Below, in pieces: positions 44,858 to 55,218 of a DNA stretch of 64,000 nucleotides (the stretch's first letter is position 1; each line of letters opens with the position of its first letter). The stretch is from an uncultured Clostridia bacterium (GTDB lineage: Bacteria; Bacillota_A; Clostridia; TANB77; CAG-508). The notes under the pieces were generated by a model. That model worked only from the letters and a program-made list of their open reading frames with translations, was not told where the DNA came from and ran no database searches. The position numbers were made by a program, and so were the translations under genes. Location: contig CALYAC010000007.1 in NCBI GenBank assembly GCA_944393405.1, positions 1 through 64,000 on the forward strand, written 5' to 3'.

Positions 44858-47800
44858 TTATTTTATTATTATATATTCACTATCTTCCCCTATGTAATTA
44901 TCGCCATCATACAATTTATATACTAGTTTATATGTTCCAGACTTTAATCCAGTATTTAAATTCCATGATATTGTATTATCCTCTGAAGGATTATCTATAA
45001 TTAAGTATTCTTTTTCGTTATCTGTTTCTTCAAGCATATTTGTTACATAATCTTTTAAATCAACTAATTCATATTCCTTAGAATATACTTCATCATATTT
45101 TCTTCTATATAATGCTGCTACAATCTTAGGATTATCTAATTTTGATGAATATTTTAAATCAGTAATTATTTCATTATTACCGTCTATAGACATACCATCT
45201 TCCTTATTTACAATTTTATCATCATTATTTGTATTTAAATTTAAACCAAATGCTGAATTTATAATTGTAACCTTAACTTCAGTTTCAGCAGATCCTTCAA
45301 CACCATAATATATACCATCAGGAGAACCAAATGACTCAATTTTTATAGTATATGTTCCTGTTGCTAAAGTTTTATTATTTGTTGTATCTATTTGTATTTT
45401 TGATAATACATTAGATACTTTATCTGCTATTTTTATTCTTGTTGTTCCATCTATTCTTGGATAATATTTTTGTCCATCTAATTCAAAATTAATTCCAAAT
45501 AGACTATCTAATGATAATTGATTTCCATTATTGTCGAAAATAGTTAATTTTATTCCCATTTTTTGTTCAAAATATTCTGTATCATATACTGTCATTGAAT
45601 TTACTATTTGTTGCTTAAAATCAGTCGATATATCTAAAATAATTTTATCTCCTAAATAAGCTGTATCATCAATTGTTGCAGAAACATCAATTGTAGAATC
45701 CTTATCTTTATATACATTATATCTCATTACATCTCTTTGAATACCAAGAACTCCTATTAATGTTTCGTTGTCTTGATTTTTTAATTCCATTAGTAATGAA
45801 TTATTTTCTATGTCTTGATTTAAATCTGCTTCGGAAAATTTTACATGGAATATATAATTTTCATAAAGTATATCTTGTTCTTTATTATAATAATTATCAA
45901 GTATCTTTGTTTCGTCAAAATGCTTATCCGTACTTCCCATTACTAAAAAGTCAGATAGTTTGTATTCAAATTTATTATTTCTTACATCATCTTCTGTAAC
46001 AACATAATAATATTCTTCATTTGTAATTGCATCTATCATTACAATTCTAGTATTTACAGGGAAGCAATATTCTCTATCATTTGCATCTCTTGAAATTAAT
46101 ACACTATAACTTTTATCAAAATCTTTATAATAATCTGAATTAGAAAAATCATCTAGATATAGTGAATAATAAGTTGAAAGTGCACTGTTTTGAGTTATTG
46201 TAGTTGGAGTTGAAGTAAACAATGTATATTCTTCTCCTGGCGTAATTGCTGCTTCATAGAACTCATCTTGATATAGTGCTGTCGTCATAGTTACAATAAT
46301 ATCGATATATTTAATTTGATAATTCAAATCATCTACTGGTACTAATGCTTGTAGTCTTATTTTTACATCACCTAATAGTTTTTCTTCTGAAATATTCTCT
46401 GAATGGAATAAACAGAAATTAAGTGTTGGTGTTGAACTTGAATTATCTTTTAAATATTTTTCTAATCCATTATAGCTACCATTATCTTCTGAATAAAATT
46501 CTGTTTCTCCTCTACTTGACCATCCATTATTTCCTGCTTCCATTGTTAAACCAAATATACTATTTGCTTCAGCTTCGCTATCAGCTATTGCTTTAATATC
46601 ATCTGGATCTACTAATGAAATATCCTTATCAAGTCCTGCTGAAAATCCTGTTAAATCAAATCTAATATTAGGATTAGAAAATCCCATTAGTGATAATTCG
46701 TAGGTACCAAGTGTTGCATATTTTGATGCTGTTAATGAAATTTCAAATGTAGTAACGTCTAATTGTTCTCCTACCATCCAAATATAATATACATCATCTT
46801 CTGGTGTAGTATCAATATACTTTACTTTTATATTTCCATCATTATTGTAGTTTGTATAAAAACCATCAACAGTTGTATCATGATTTTCCATATGTTGTGC
46901 CATTGCATATGAATTTGAAGAAAACATTCCTTCATCTGTTATTGTATCTCCATTATTATATTCACGTCCATAAAAGCCTGTACTTTGTCCTGGGTTCATT
47001 CTATTAGTATATAATCCTAAGAACATCATGCCAGAAACTTTTCCATATGCAGTTACTTGTTCATTTGTAGCAATATTTAAATTTTTACCTTCAAGCATGT
47101 AGATTCTATTATCTACATTTTTAATTGTATTTCCTTCTTCATCTATCTCTACTGATGCTTTTACTTCATTTCCATTTTCTATTAAAACACTATCTAATTG
47201 TTTTAATAAGTTTGCACCAAAGTTTAGATATAACGTAGAATTATTCGCAAGTTTTACATTATCAACTCTACTTATAGTATAGTATTCATCTGAATATTCA
47301 TTTGTTCTATCGGTTGCTCCTGATAGTGCAATTGATGAATTTTTTATTGTTGCAATATTAGTTCTCTGTATAGATACATTTTCTTTAGGTTCTTCTGGTG
47401 TTCCATAGTTTTCTATATTTATATAACTTGAACCGCTTGTACTAGAAGCATTTCCAGATCCAAATATACTTCCATCAATATCAAATTTTTCATATCCGTT
47501 ACCATTAATGTCTATATTAATTCCATCTGTAACACTTATAAAGTCGAAATCATATATTTCTGAACCTGACTCGTTTGCTTCTCCTCCACCAAATACTGTT
47601 CCACCTATATGTAAATCTCCAATTTCTAAACTTGAATCATTTACTACATCATATCCTATATTAGTTTCTGTAATGCCGTATACCACTGAAGTATTAGCTC
47701 CACCATATACGTTTTTGCCAATATCTCCTGATACTATATTTACATTACTTACTGAATTTCTATTTTCGTTAGTTCCTGTTGCAGCTTTATTTCCGCCTCC

Positions 47801-50800
47801 AAAAACATTCTGTCCTATTTTTGTTTTTGTTCCATCAATCGTTAAGTTAGTATTTCCCATTACTATTGCAGGTGCTCCATTGCCACCTGAATATAAACTT
47901 TCATTTATTGTTGAATCTTTTACATGTACATTTGTATTTTGTGATACTGTTCCGTTGTTTCCGCCTCCATACACATTTTGATAGATTGTACCATTTTCTA
48001 TATTTAAATTTGTATTTGTATTAACTCCTGCTTCATTTCCTCCTCCATATACAGATCCTGTTACAGTTCCGTTTATAGAAAGGTTTGTTTCATTTACTAC
48101 TGCATTATTGCCTCCACCATATACATTTACAATTTCACTACCATCTTGTATATGTACATTAGTAGTTTGTGTTATTCCTCCTTGGTTATTTCCACCATAT
48201 ATGTTCTCTGCATGTCCTAATGTTGTATCAACATTACTTTCATCTACATCACCTGATAAATTTGATCCTCCATATATATTGTTTACATCTGCTCCTTTTA
48301 AATTAACATTTGATATGTTAACTCCTGCATTATTTCCTCCTCCATATACATTTTCTATCATACTATCAGATTTTAATAATTCAACATTACTTTCTGTGCT
48401 TTGAGCTTCATTTCCTCCTCCATATACAGCTTTTGTAACATTTCCACCATTTATTTTAACAGTTGTGTTAATAGTTGTTCCTCCATGATTATTTCCGCCA
48501 TATATGTTCTCTATTGTTCCACCTGTCATTTCTACATTACTCTGATTGATAGTTCCATTTGTATTTGATCCTCCAAACACATTCTGAGCTTTTCCACCTT
48601 TTACATATACATATGGATCTTCAACTGCTGCTTCATTTCCTCCTCCATATATATATGGAATATTATTTCCTGTTGAAATTAAATTTACTATTGATGTACG
48701 AGTATTAACTCGATTTCCGCCTCCGTATACAGCTTCAGTAATTGTGCTACCATCAATATTTACATTAGCATTATTTGTTATTCCTCCAATATTGTTTCCA
48801 CCAAATATATTGTTTACTGTACCTGATGTTCCAGTAATATTAGTTTCTTCTACATTACCTGTTTGGTTTGAACCTCCATATAATGTTTCTACTTCTCCAC
48901 CTAATATATTAGTATTAGTTGTATTAACACTAGCACTATTTCCTCCGGCATAAACCTCTGTAGTGTGTCCACCTGTTATATTAACATTTGAAGTTGTAAC
49001 TTCAGCTTCGTTTCCTCCACCAAATATTCTATTATTATTACCACCATTAATATTTGTATTGGTATCTCCATCTATTATTCCAAGATTTCCTCCACCATAA
49101 ATACTACCAGTATGTGTTCCTGATTCTACATTTATATTAGTACTTCCTTCTACTTTAGCATTGTTACCTCCGCCATATACGTCTGATGATAAATCTGAAT
49201 ATATATTAGTTGTAGAAGTTCCTATTAGTTTTGCCATTTCTGAATACCTAGCAAGTCCTGCTCCTGCTGCAAAAATAGTACCATTAATAGTTGGCGTTCC
49301 TGATATATTTACTACTGAATTTCCTTCCATTTGTGCAAGTTCAGGTTTACTTGACATATCATATCCACAACCTGCTGCATAAATATCTCCATTAATGGTT
49401 GGTGATCCTGATACTTTTATACTACTATTTCCATATAAAGATCCACCATCTTGAGCAGTTACATTAGCATTTAAGTACTCTGTATATCCATATCCTCCTC
49501 CGTAAATGTTTCCTGAAATTGTTCCTCCTGTAACATTTACATTTACAGATGTATCATAGCCTTGTCCATAACTCTTATATGGATCTGATGAGTTTTGGCT
49601 ATATCCTGTTACACCACCAGCTCCTGCACCATAAATATTATTTAATATCTGACCTCCTGATATATTAATATTTATTGTTCCATAAAAATATGAGTCACAT
49701 GTATTTCCTCTATAGTTATTATTAATTGATCCACTTGTATTAACTGCTCCCATGTTTCTTCCAAGGCATCCACCATATAACTCTGTAACAGTTCCTCCTG
49801 TTACATTAATTGTTGTAGTTCCTATAAATGTATTACATGGATATCTCCAGTTTCTAGGTATAGTTTGTGAATCTCCTATACTTCCACCTATTAAACGACC
49901 TACTGTTCCATTTTTTATATTATGTGTAACATCTGAATAATTATTACCTGCTGCAGATCCACCTGTTAATAGGTTAACGTCATAATCGTAATCTGAAGAA
50001 GTAGTGCTATTTTTTATGTCTATAGTTATATTAATATTAAAATGTTCATTTGCAGAACCTGTAAAATCTTTGGAAGTGGTTTGTCCTTGTCCACTTGAAG
50101 TTCCTGGACTTCCTCCTCCTATTATTCTTCCATATGTACCACTCTTTATTAATATCTCCGGATTATTTCTTGGCAAATTCGTTCTATTATATTGGCACCA
50201 TCCACAAATCATATGAAATGCAGGTGCTCTACTTCCAAGTAGTCCTTGATTTCTATTAGAAGTAGCATAATTTACCATTGTGATTCCTTCGCCCATTGTA
50301 AAACTATATCCTTGCAAATATAGATACATTTGATCTCTGTTGCCATATAATTCCATATATTGCATTGTTGTATCACCATTTATATATCTATATGATCCTG
50401 AGCCTCCATAGAAATACAATCTGGCTTCATAATCTACTCCTCCATATATTCCAGTAATTGTCGCATTTTTTCTATATCTTGATGCATAACTTGATTCATC
50501 ATCATAATTAAAGAAACTTGTGCTGGTATATGTTCCCATTACAACAATAACATTGGCCTCTCTTCCTGCATTACTATCTAATTTACTATAGCCTGTTTGC
50601 ATTGTTTTTACTGCCGTCTCTGGTGTACGACCATCTCTATTATCATTTCCATTTTCATAGTCAACATATACGACATTTCTATCCCCGTAAATAAATGATC
50701 CAGTCACATTTAATGAATAATTAGTATTATTAGTTGCAACTAATTGATATTCTTGTCCTTCTACTAAATTATCTAATGTAAGAGATGTTTCCCCTTCAAT

Positions 50801-53362
50801 TTCTTCTTGATTTAAACCTGCTATATCTAAAGTAAACCATTGATATGTATAATCATTTAAATCAATATATGGCAGTGCTTCTCCAGCAAGCCTTGCCGTA
50901 ACAGTATCGTTTGATTCATTAATATCAAATTCTATAAATAAAGATAATTTTTCAATTGTGAAATCTAAAACCGAAAAATATTCTCCATCATATACAACAA
51001 CTGTATAATTATAGTCTCTATCCCAAGATTTCTCTTGCTTAATTTCCGTCTTATCTTTTAGTTCTTCTACTATCTCTCCATCTAAATACCATGTATATAA
51101 ATATGGACCTGCTGAGTATTCATTATCAACTTCTATTTTATATATTGGTTTATTACTATCATTTAAACTAACAGTAAATCTATCAGCAAATGAATATGTA
51201 TTATTTGAATAATTCCATTTAACATATGCATCACTTGCATAACTATTAAATGAATCTAATCTAGTTTGAATATTAGATACATATCTACCTTTATTTACAC
51301 CTTGTACCGATCCAATATCAAATCCCCATCCTGATGACGATACTCTATTTGTTGAAGTTCCACTTGTTACTGTTGCATTAAAAGCAGTTCCATTAGCTGC
51401 AAAACTTGTATAATAGCTGTTCATTGTTAAATTTCCAGCATCATTACCATTCCATAAAGTTTCATAATTGTCTGTATCATCATAATTTGTATTGTTTATA
51501 AGAGCTGCAAAGATTGGCCCGATATATCCATTTGAATCAATTGTTCCTGCATATAAACAATTGTCAGGCCATATTGGTTGAGAACGTATTGTTCCTACAA
51601 CACCACCTGTATTATATTGTGCATCACTATTCTCCCTTCCAAAAAGACCTCCTAATGCTCCTTCATAAACTTCATTACTTAAATCTATTTTTGTATTTAC
51701 AAAACAGTTTTCTATTTTATATCTATTTTGTCCTCCAGGATCTCCTGTACTATTTTGTGTATTAGTAACATATCCTACTAGTCCCCCAACTGCATATTGA
51801 ACATCTGCAGAACGAATACTAATATTTCCATTATCTGAAATTGTAGAACCATTAACTATATTATTAATTACTTCTGAATTATTGTACATTGTACCAACTA
51901 ATGTTCCTATATGCCATCCACCACTTGATACATTGCCACTTCCACCAATTGAAATTTGTGCATCATCTAGTTCTAAGTTTTTTATAACTGTTCTTTGACT
52001 TCCTCCACCAATTGTTCCAAATAATCCATATGATTGAATTCCTGACGGATTAGAATTTATTGAAATATTAATATTATAAATGCTATGTCCAGCTCCATCA
52101 AATATTCCTCTAAATGAATTATTTGTATTTCCTATTGGTGTCCATGATTTACTTCCTAAATCTATGTCACTTGCTAATTGAAAATATTTTCCTTCATAAT
52201 TCTCACCATTATTAACATTTTCCGCAAGATATGCAAGTTCACTCCCATTTGTAATTAAATATGGATTTTGTTTACTTCCATCGCCAAATTTATATTTTTC
52301 TGCAATACTTCCATCCCAAGATTTTGCATTTGCATCAGCCTCTGCTAAGGCTGCATATGTTACTAAATCAACTTCCGTATCTTCAAGTACTGCATATATT
52401 GAAAAGCTTTCGGCATTAAATGTAATATCTTCTCCATCTTCTTTCACTGATGTAACTTCTTCGGCATTTTCTTTATCAATATGAACTACTCTATATTCAT
52501 TTTTATCTGATTTCTTTATATCTGTTATTGTTACTTTTATATTTTCATCATATTGACTTGGATCATATTCGACGTCATTTTCCATAATCTTTATGTCATA
52601 TGCCACTTTTAGATTAACATTTCTTATTAAAAACGGATCAATATTTTCCTCTATATCTTCTTCTTTTACATCTTCAATTATTACTGTAGAATCATATGGC
52701 ATATATCCTTCTAATTTAATATTTCTATCATCTTTTTCTTCTTCTAATATTTTATTATATAGGACTAATCCATCTTCTACTTCTTTACTGTCATATTTTG
52801 CTACTATCTCTATCTCTTTGTTTTTTATTTGTTCTGCTGTTAAACAAACTTTATCTCCAGGTTTTTTCGTTGATTTTACTTTTGATTCTTTTTTTACTAC
52901 TTCTACATTTTCTTCTGAACTTTCCTCTTTTTCCGTTATTTCTTTTGTTTCAGTTAATTCATTTTCTTCTATTTTTTCTGTATCAGATTGTTCTGAAGTT
53001 TCTTCTATCTTACCTTTCTCTTCTATGTTATTTGTATTTTCTGTATCTTTACTAGAATCAATAATTTCTTCATCATCCTTAATTACTGTTTCTTCTGTTA
53101 TTACAGCTTCTTCCATGGTATATTTAGTAACTTTAATCCCATTTATTTCTTCTGGAAGAGTAATATAATACGAACCATCTTCATCTCCTGTAGCCGTAAT
53201 TTTTATAGTTTCGTCTTTTAATTCTTCCTTACTATCTTTGATTGTGGCACTAATGTTAATTACCTTATTTGCCATAGAATTACTAAATATTACTATACCA
53301 ATAATTAAAATAGTAAGCAAAAATATTAATATTAAAATATTCTTACTTTTTATATTTTTCAT
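44858..53362 (-). CDS. Giant right-handed beta-helix-like surface protein (2834 residues)
   Basis: A very large secreted protein. A signal or anchor helix (about 9-30) precedes a Glu/Lys/Ser-rich segment (about 95-170), a GLUG-like region near 385-440 ('LASDIDLGSKSWTPIG') and a beta-helix opening with 'VYVDYENGNDNRDGRTPE' (about residue 895). From about 1400 to 1880 come about 20 copies of a 24-26 residue repeat with consensus (V/I)YGG(G/S/N)N. The last 850 residues are beta-rich and end with no LPXTG or membrane anchor. Its role is probably adhesion or matrix structure. The ATG follows GGAG. It lies in a locus with SipW-type peptidases and TasA-like proteins. Confidence 0.85.
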   Translation of the reverse strand: MKNIKSKNILILIFLLTILIIGIVIFSNSMANKVINISATIKDSKEELKDETIKITATGDEDGSYYITLPEEINGIKVTKYTMEEAVITEETVIKDDEEIIDSSKDTENTNNIEEKGKIEETSEQSDTEKIEENELTETKEITEKEESSEENVEVVKKESKVKSTKKPGDKVCLTAEQIKNKEIEIVAKYDSKEVEDGLVLYNKILEEEKDDRNIKLEGYMPYDSTVIIEDVKEEDIEENIDPFLIRNVNLKVAYDIKIMENDVEYDPSQYDENIKVTITDIKKSDKNEYRVVHIDKENAEEVTSVKEDGEDITFNAESFSIYAVLEDTEVDLVTYAALAEADANAKSWDGSIAEKYKFGDGSKQNPYLITNGSELAYLAENVNNGENYEGKYFQLASDIDLGSKSWTPIGNTNNSFRGIFDGAGHSIYNINISINSNPSGIQSYGLFGTIGGGSQRTVIKNLELDDAQISIGGSGNVSSGGWHIGTLVGTMYNNSEVINNIVNGSTISDNGNISIRSADVQYAVGGLVGYVTNTQNSTGDPGGQNRYKIENCFVNTKIDLSNEVYEGALGGLFGRENSDAQYNTGGVVGTIRSQPIWPDNCLYAGTIDSNGYIGPIFAALINNTNYDDTDNYETLWNGNDAGNLTMNSYYTSFAANGTAFNATVTSGTSTNRVSSSGWGFDIGSVQGVNKGRYVSNIQTRLDSFNSYASDAYVKWNYSNNTYSFADRFTVSLNDSNKPIYKIEVDNEYSAGPYLYTWYLDGEIVEELKDKTEIKQEKSWDRDYNYTVVVYDGEYFSVLDFTIEKLSLFIEFDINESNDTVTARLAGEALPYIDLNDYTYQWFTLDIAGLNQEEIEGETSLTLDNLVEGQEYQLVATNNTNYSLNVTGSFIYGDRNVVYVDYENGNDNRDGRTPETAVKTMQTGYSKLDSNAGREANVIVVMGTYTSTSFFNYDDESSYASRYRKNATITGIYGGVDYEARLYFYGGSGSYRYINGDTTMQYMELYGNRDQMYLYLQGYSFTMGEGITMVNYATSNRNQGLLGSRAPAFHMICGWCQYNRTNLPRNNPEILIKSGTYGRIIGGGSPGTSSGQGQTTSKDFTGSANEHFNINITIDIKNSTTSSDYDYDVNLLTGGSAAGNNYSDVTHNIKNGTVGRLIGGSIGDSQTIPRNWRYPCNTFIGTTTINVTGGTVTELYGGCLGRNMGAVNTSGSINNNYRGNTCDSYFYGTININISGGQILNNIYGAGAGGVTGYSQNSSDPYKSYGQGYDTSVNVNVTGGTISGNIYGGGYGYTEYLNANVTAQDGGSLYGNSSIKVSGSPTINGDIYAAGCGYDMSSKPELAQMEGNSVVNISGTPTINGTIFAAGAGLARYSEMAKLIGTSTTNIYSDLSSDVYGGGNNAKVEGSTNINVESGTHTGSIYGGGNLGIIDGDTNTNINGGNNNRIFGGGNEAEVTTSNVNITGGHTTEVYAGGNSASVNTTNTNILGGEVETLYGGSNQTGNVEETNITGTSGTVNNIFGGNNIGGITNNANVNIDGSTITEAVYGGGNRVNTRTSIVNLISTGNNIPYIYGGGNEAAVEDPYVYVKGGKAQNVFGGSNTNGTINQSNVEMTGGTIENIYGGNNHGGTTINTTVKINGGNVTKAVYGGGNEAQSTESNVELLKSDSMIENVYGGGNNAGVNISNVNLKGADVNNIYGGSNLSGDVDESNVDTTLGHAENIYGGNNQGGITQTTNVHIQDGSEIVNVYGGGNNAVVNETNLSINGTVTGSVYGGGNEAGVNTNTNLNIENGTIYQNVYGGGNNGTVSQNTNVHVKDSTINESLYSGGNGAPAIVMGNTNLTIDGTKTKIGQNVFGGGNKAATGTNENRNSVSNVNIVSGDIGKNVYGGANTSVVYGITETNIGYDVVNDSSLEIGDLHIGGTVFGGGEANESGSEIYDFDFISVTDGINIDINGNGYEKFDIDGSIFGSGNASSTSGSSYINIENYGTPEEPKENVSIQRTNIATIKNSSIALSGATDRTNEYSDEYYTISRVDNVKLANNSTLYLNFGANLLKQLDSVLIENGNEVKASVEIDEEGNTIKNVDNRIYMLEGKNLNIATNEQVTAYGKVSGMMFLGLYTNRMNPGQSTGFYGREYNNGDTITDEGMFSSNSYAMAQHMENHDTTVDGFYTNYNNDGNIKVKYIDTTPEDDVYYIWMVGEQLDVTTFEISLTASKYATLGTYELSLMGFSNPNIRFDLTGFSAGLDKDISLVDPDDIKAIADSEAEANSIFGLTMEAGNNGWSSRGETEFYSEDNGSYNGLEKYLKDNSSSTPTLNFCLFHSENISEEKLLGDVKIRLQALVPVDDLNYQIKYIDIIVTMTTALYQDEFYEAAITPGEEYTLFTSTPTTITQNSALSTYYSLYLDDFSNSDYYKDFDKSYSVLISRDANDREYCFPVNTRIVMIDAITNEEYYYVVTEDDVRNNKFEYKLSDFLVMGSTDKHFDETKILDNYYNKEQDILYENYIFHVKFSEADLNQDIENNSLLMELKNQDNETLIGVLGIQRDVMRYNVYKDKDSTIDVSATIDDTAYLGDKIILDISTDFKQQIVNSMTVYDTEYFEQKMGIKLTIFDNNGNQLSLDSLFGINFELDGQKYYPRIDGTTRIKIADKVSNVLSKIQIDTTNNKTLATGTYTIKIESFGSPDGIYYGVEGSAETEVKVTIINSAFGLNLNTNNDDKIVNKEDGMSIDGNNEIITDLKYSSKLDNPKIVAALYRRKYDEVYSKEYELVDLKDYVTNMLEETDNEKEYLIIDNPSEDNTISWNLNTGLKSGTYKLVYKLYDGDNYIGEDSEYIIIK
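48053..48955 (-). repeat. Three 101-residue super-repeats within the beta-helix
   Basis: Four different GGN-type repeats of 24, 25, 26 and 26 residues recur in the same order (GGGN-A, GGSN, GGNN-GG, GGGN), forming a unit of about 303 bases. The copies are 48653-48955, 48350-48652 and 48053-48349; the third is two residues shorter. The order indicates duplication of a four-repeat block. Confidence 0.8.
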
Positions 53363-53382
53363 TCATAGCACTCCATAAAATT

Positions 53383-54945
53383 TTAATTATTACTTTCATT
53401 TAAAATTTTCTTTAACTGACATATATTATTAATTTCTTGAATATTTAGACCGGATTTCTTTATAGCATAATTATTTCTAATCTTTTCTAAATTGTTTAAT
53501 ATATTTGAAATATTGTTTTCTGATAAATCTTCTTTTGAAATATTAAAGTTCAATAATTTATATCTATCTTTTATAATTAATGCTATATCTTTTTTCTGAT
53601 TTACCCCAATATTATTTAATATTGTAAAATATGGAAATTTAATAAAATCTTGGAAATCGTCTATTATTCTGTCTATATCTTTTTGCTCAACACTATTGTC
53701 ATAGTTAATTATACATTCTACTAAAAATTCATAATAATTACTTGCTAACATTAAAGCATCATATATTGTAGATTCTTCTGTTAGGTTTCTTGTTAATCTT
53801 TCATAAATTATATTTTTTGTTAAATTTTTATATTTAACTCTTAAATCCATTATTATTTCATTAATTTCTCCATCTTTTGTTTCTCTTTTTCCAAATATTG
53901 ATGGTTTATTTAATTTTCTTAATTTTGTTTCAGAAACTTTTATATCTTTTAAATTTTCCTTATATAGCGTTTTATACTTATCTTTTTCTTTTAAAATCTT
54001 ATTAATATCATCTAAAATATATCTAAACTCTAAAAATTTCTTATATTCATATACACTATTTATAAATTTTAATATATTCTCGTCCAATTCTTTTAAATTT
54101 TCATCATCTTTTTGAATGTTTTTAAAATATTCTTTATCTAATATTTTATTATAGTATGTAGCAACTTTTTCTTCTGTATAATCTCTTTCATTTAATTTTC
54201 CATTTAAAAATTTATCAATTATATTATTTCTATTAATAAGTTCTAAATTTATTAAATCTTTTTTAGCTATATTGGATTGTTCTATAATAGTCTTTTCATC
54301 TATTTTATATTTTTCGATGGCATCTTGTTTTTTCTTTTCATAAAATTTATTAATATTGTTAATATTTTTCATATATAGCATTTCGATATTTACTTCTATA
54401 TGCGCAATTAAATCAGGACATTTCCAATAAATATTTTCAAATTTAGTTTTTATCTGATCAGAATTAATATCTCCTACTTTCATTTCAGATAAGAATACTT
54501 CCATATACTCTCTTGCATACTCACTTATGTCAAAATCATCTACGGAAATATCTATTCCCATATTTCTTAATATGTTAATACATACAAATATTTGATTATT
54601 TACATTTTCTAAATTTTCTTTGTAATATCTACTTAAACGATATACTTCTTTATTTAAACCTGATTTCTCATAAGGACCTACTTTTTCATTGATAATATTC
54701 ATGATATCTGAATAGTTATCTATTTGTTTTTTTATATTTTCTATCTCTTTTTTATCAGATTCTCTAGTCTTTTTTTCAAATCTCTTACTAATTTCATTTA
54801 GAACTTCTTCTCTTAATATTCCATATTCTTCTTTTAAATCTGATATTTTCTCATTATACAATTTTATGTTCTTCTTATTGTTTACAGGCATAGTCTCTAT
54901 AACTTCTCTCTCTGCCTTTATTTTTTCTATAAGTTCCTCTTTCAA
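53383..54945 (-). CDS. Unknown coiled-coil protein (about 520 residues)
   Basis: A soluble, highly helical, Lys/Glu/Asn/Ile-rich protein with long coiled-coil segments and no signal peptide or membrane helix. 'IYWKCPDLIAHIEVNIEMLY' and 'RLTRNLTEESTIYDALMLASNYYEFLVECI' are its least repetitive parts. I do not recognise a family. It probably starts at TTG 54945, 8 bases after GGAGG; the ATG at 54960 contains the ribosome site. It sits between the 33-residue gene and the giant beta-helix gene, and so may be a cytoplasmic helper of that secretion locus. Confidence 0.7.
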   Translation of the reverse strand: MKEELIEKIKAEREVIETMPVNNKKNIKLYNEKISDLKEEYGILREEVLNEISKRFEKKTRESDKKEIENIKKQIDNYSDIMNIINEKVGPYEKSGLNKEVYRLSRYYKENLENVNNQIFVCINILRNMGIDISVDDFDISEYAREYMEVFLSEMKVGDINSDQIKTKFENIYWKCPDLIAHIEVNIEMLYMKNINNINKFYEKKKQDAIEKYKIDEKTIIEQSNIAKKDLINLELINRNNIIDKFLNGKLNERDYTEEKVATYYNKILDKEYFKNIQKDDENLKELDENILKFINSVYEYKKFLEFRYILDDINKILKEKDKYKTLYKENLKDIKVSETKLRKLNKPSIFGKRETKDGEINEIIMDLRVKYKNLTKNIIYERLTRNLTEESTIYDALMLASNYYEFLVECIINYDNSVEQKDIDRIIDDFQDFIKFPYFTILNNIGVNQKKDIALIIKDRYKLLNFNISKEDLSENNISNILNNLEKIRNNYAIKKSGLNIQEINNICQLKKILNESNN

Positions 54946-54971
54946 AATATTTTCCTCCATTTTAATTTATA

Positions 54972-55073
54972 TTACTTATCCAAATGTTCCGCTTTTCCTA
55001 AATATTTTATAAACTCATCAATATTTTGATATATTTCAATTAATTCACTATCACTTATATTTTCTAAGTCCAT
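54972..55073 (-). CDS. Small acidic helical protein (33 residues)
   Basis: A short frame opens with ATG 6 bases after TAGGAGG, among the best ribosome sites here. It encodes 33 residues beginning MDLENISDSELIEIYQNI and ending in a helix with 'FIKYLGKAEHLDK'. The sequence is amphipathic and acidic, with no membrane segment. It lies 27 bases before the coiled-coil gene and after the terminator of a TasA-like gene. The ribosome site and codon pattern make it a probable gene; its function is unknown. Confidence 0.7.
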   Translation of the reverse strand: MDLENISDSELIEIYQNIDEFIKYLGKAEHLDK

Positions 55074-55160
55074 AATTCCTCCTATTATATATCTTTAGAA
55101 TATTATTTTACTATTGTATCTTATCATATTTCGACTTTTTTTGTCTACATTTTCATAAAA

Positions 55161-55188
55161 AAAGTGCAATACTTTTATATTGCACTTT
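55161..55188 (-). terminator. Strong terminator of the 324-residue TasA-like gene
   Basis: AAAGTGCAATA (55161-55171) and TATTGCACTTT (55178-55188) pair perfectly. On the minus strand seven T's follow. It isolates the TasA-like gene from the helical genes downstream. Confidence 0.9.
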
Positions 55189-55218
55189 AATATTATTAGA
55201 TTTAATTAATTTTTAATT

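Noticed and set aside
48053..49170. Regularly spaced repeats resembling a CRISPR array
   Set aside because: The repeats lie in frame inside one long coding sequence, vary in length and sequence, and have no cas genes nearby.
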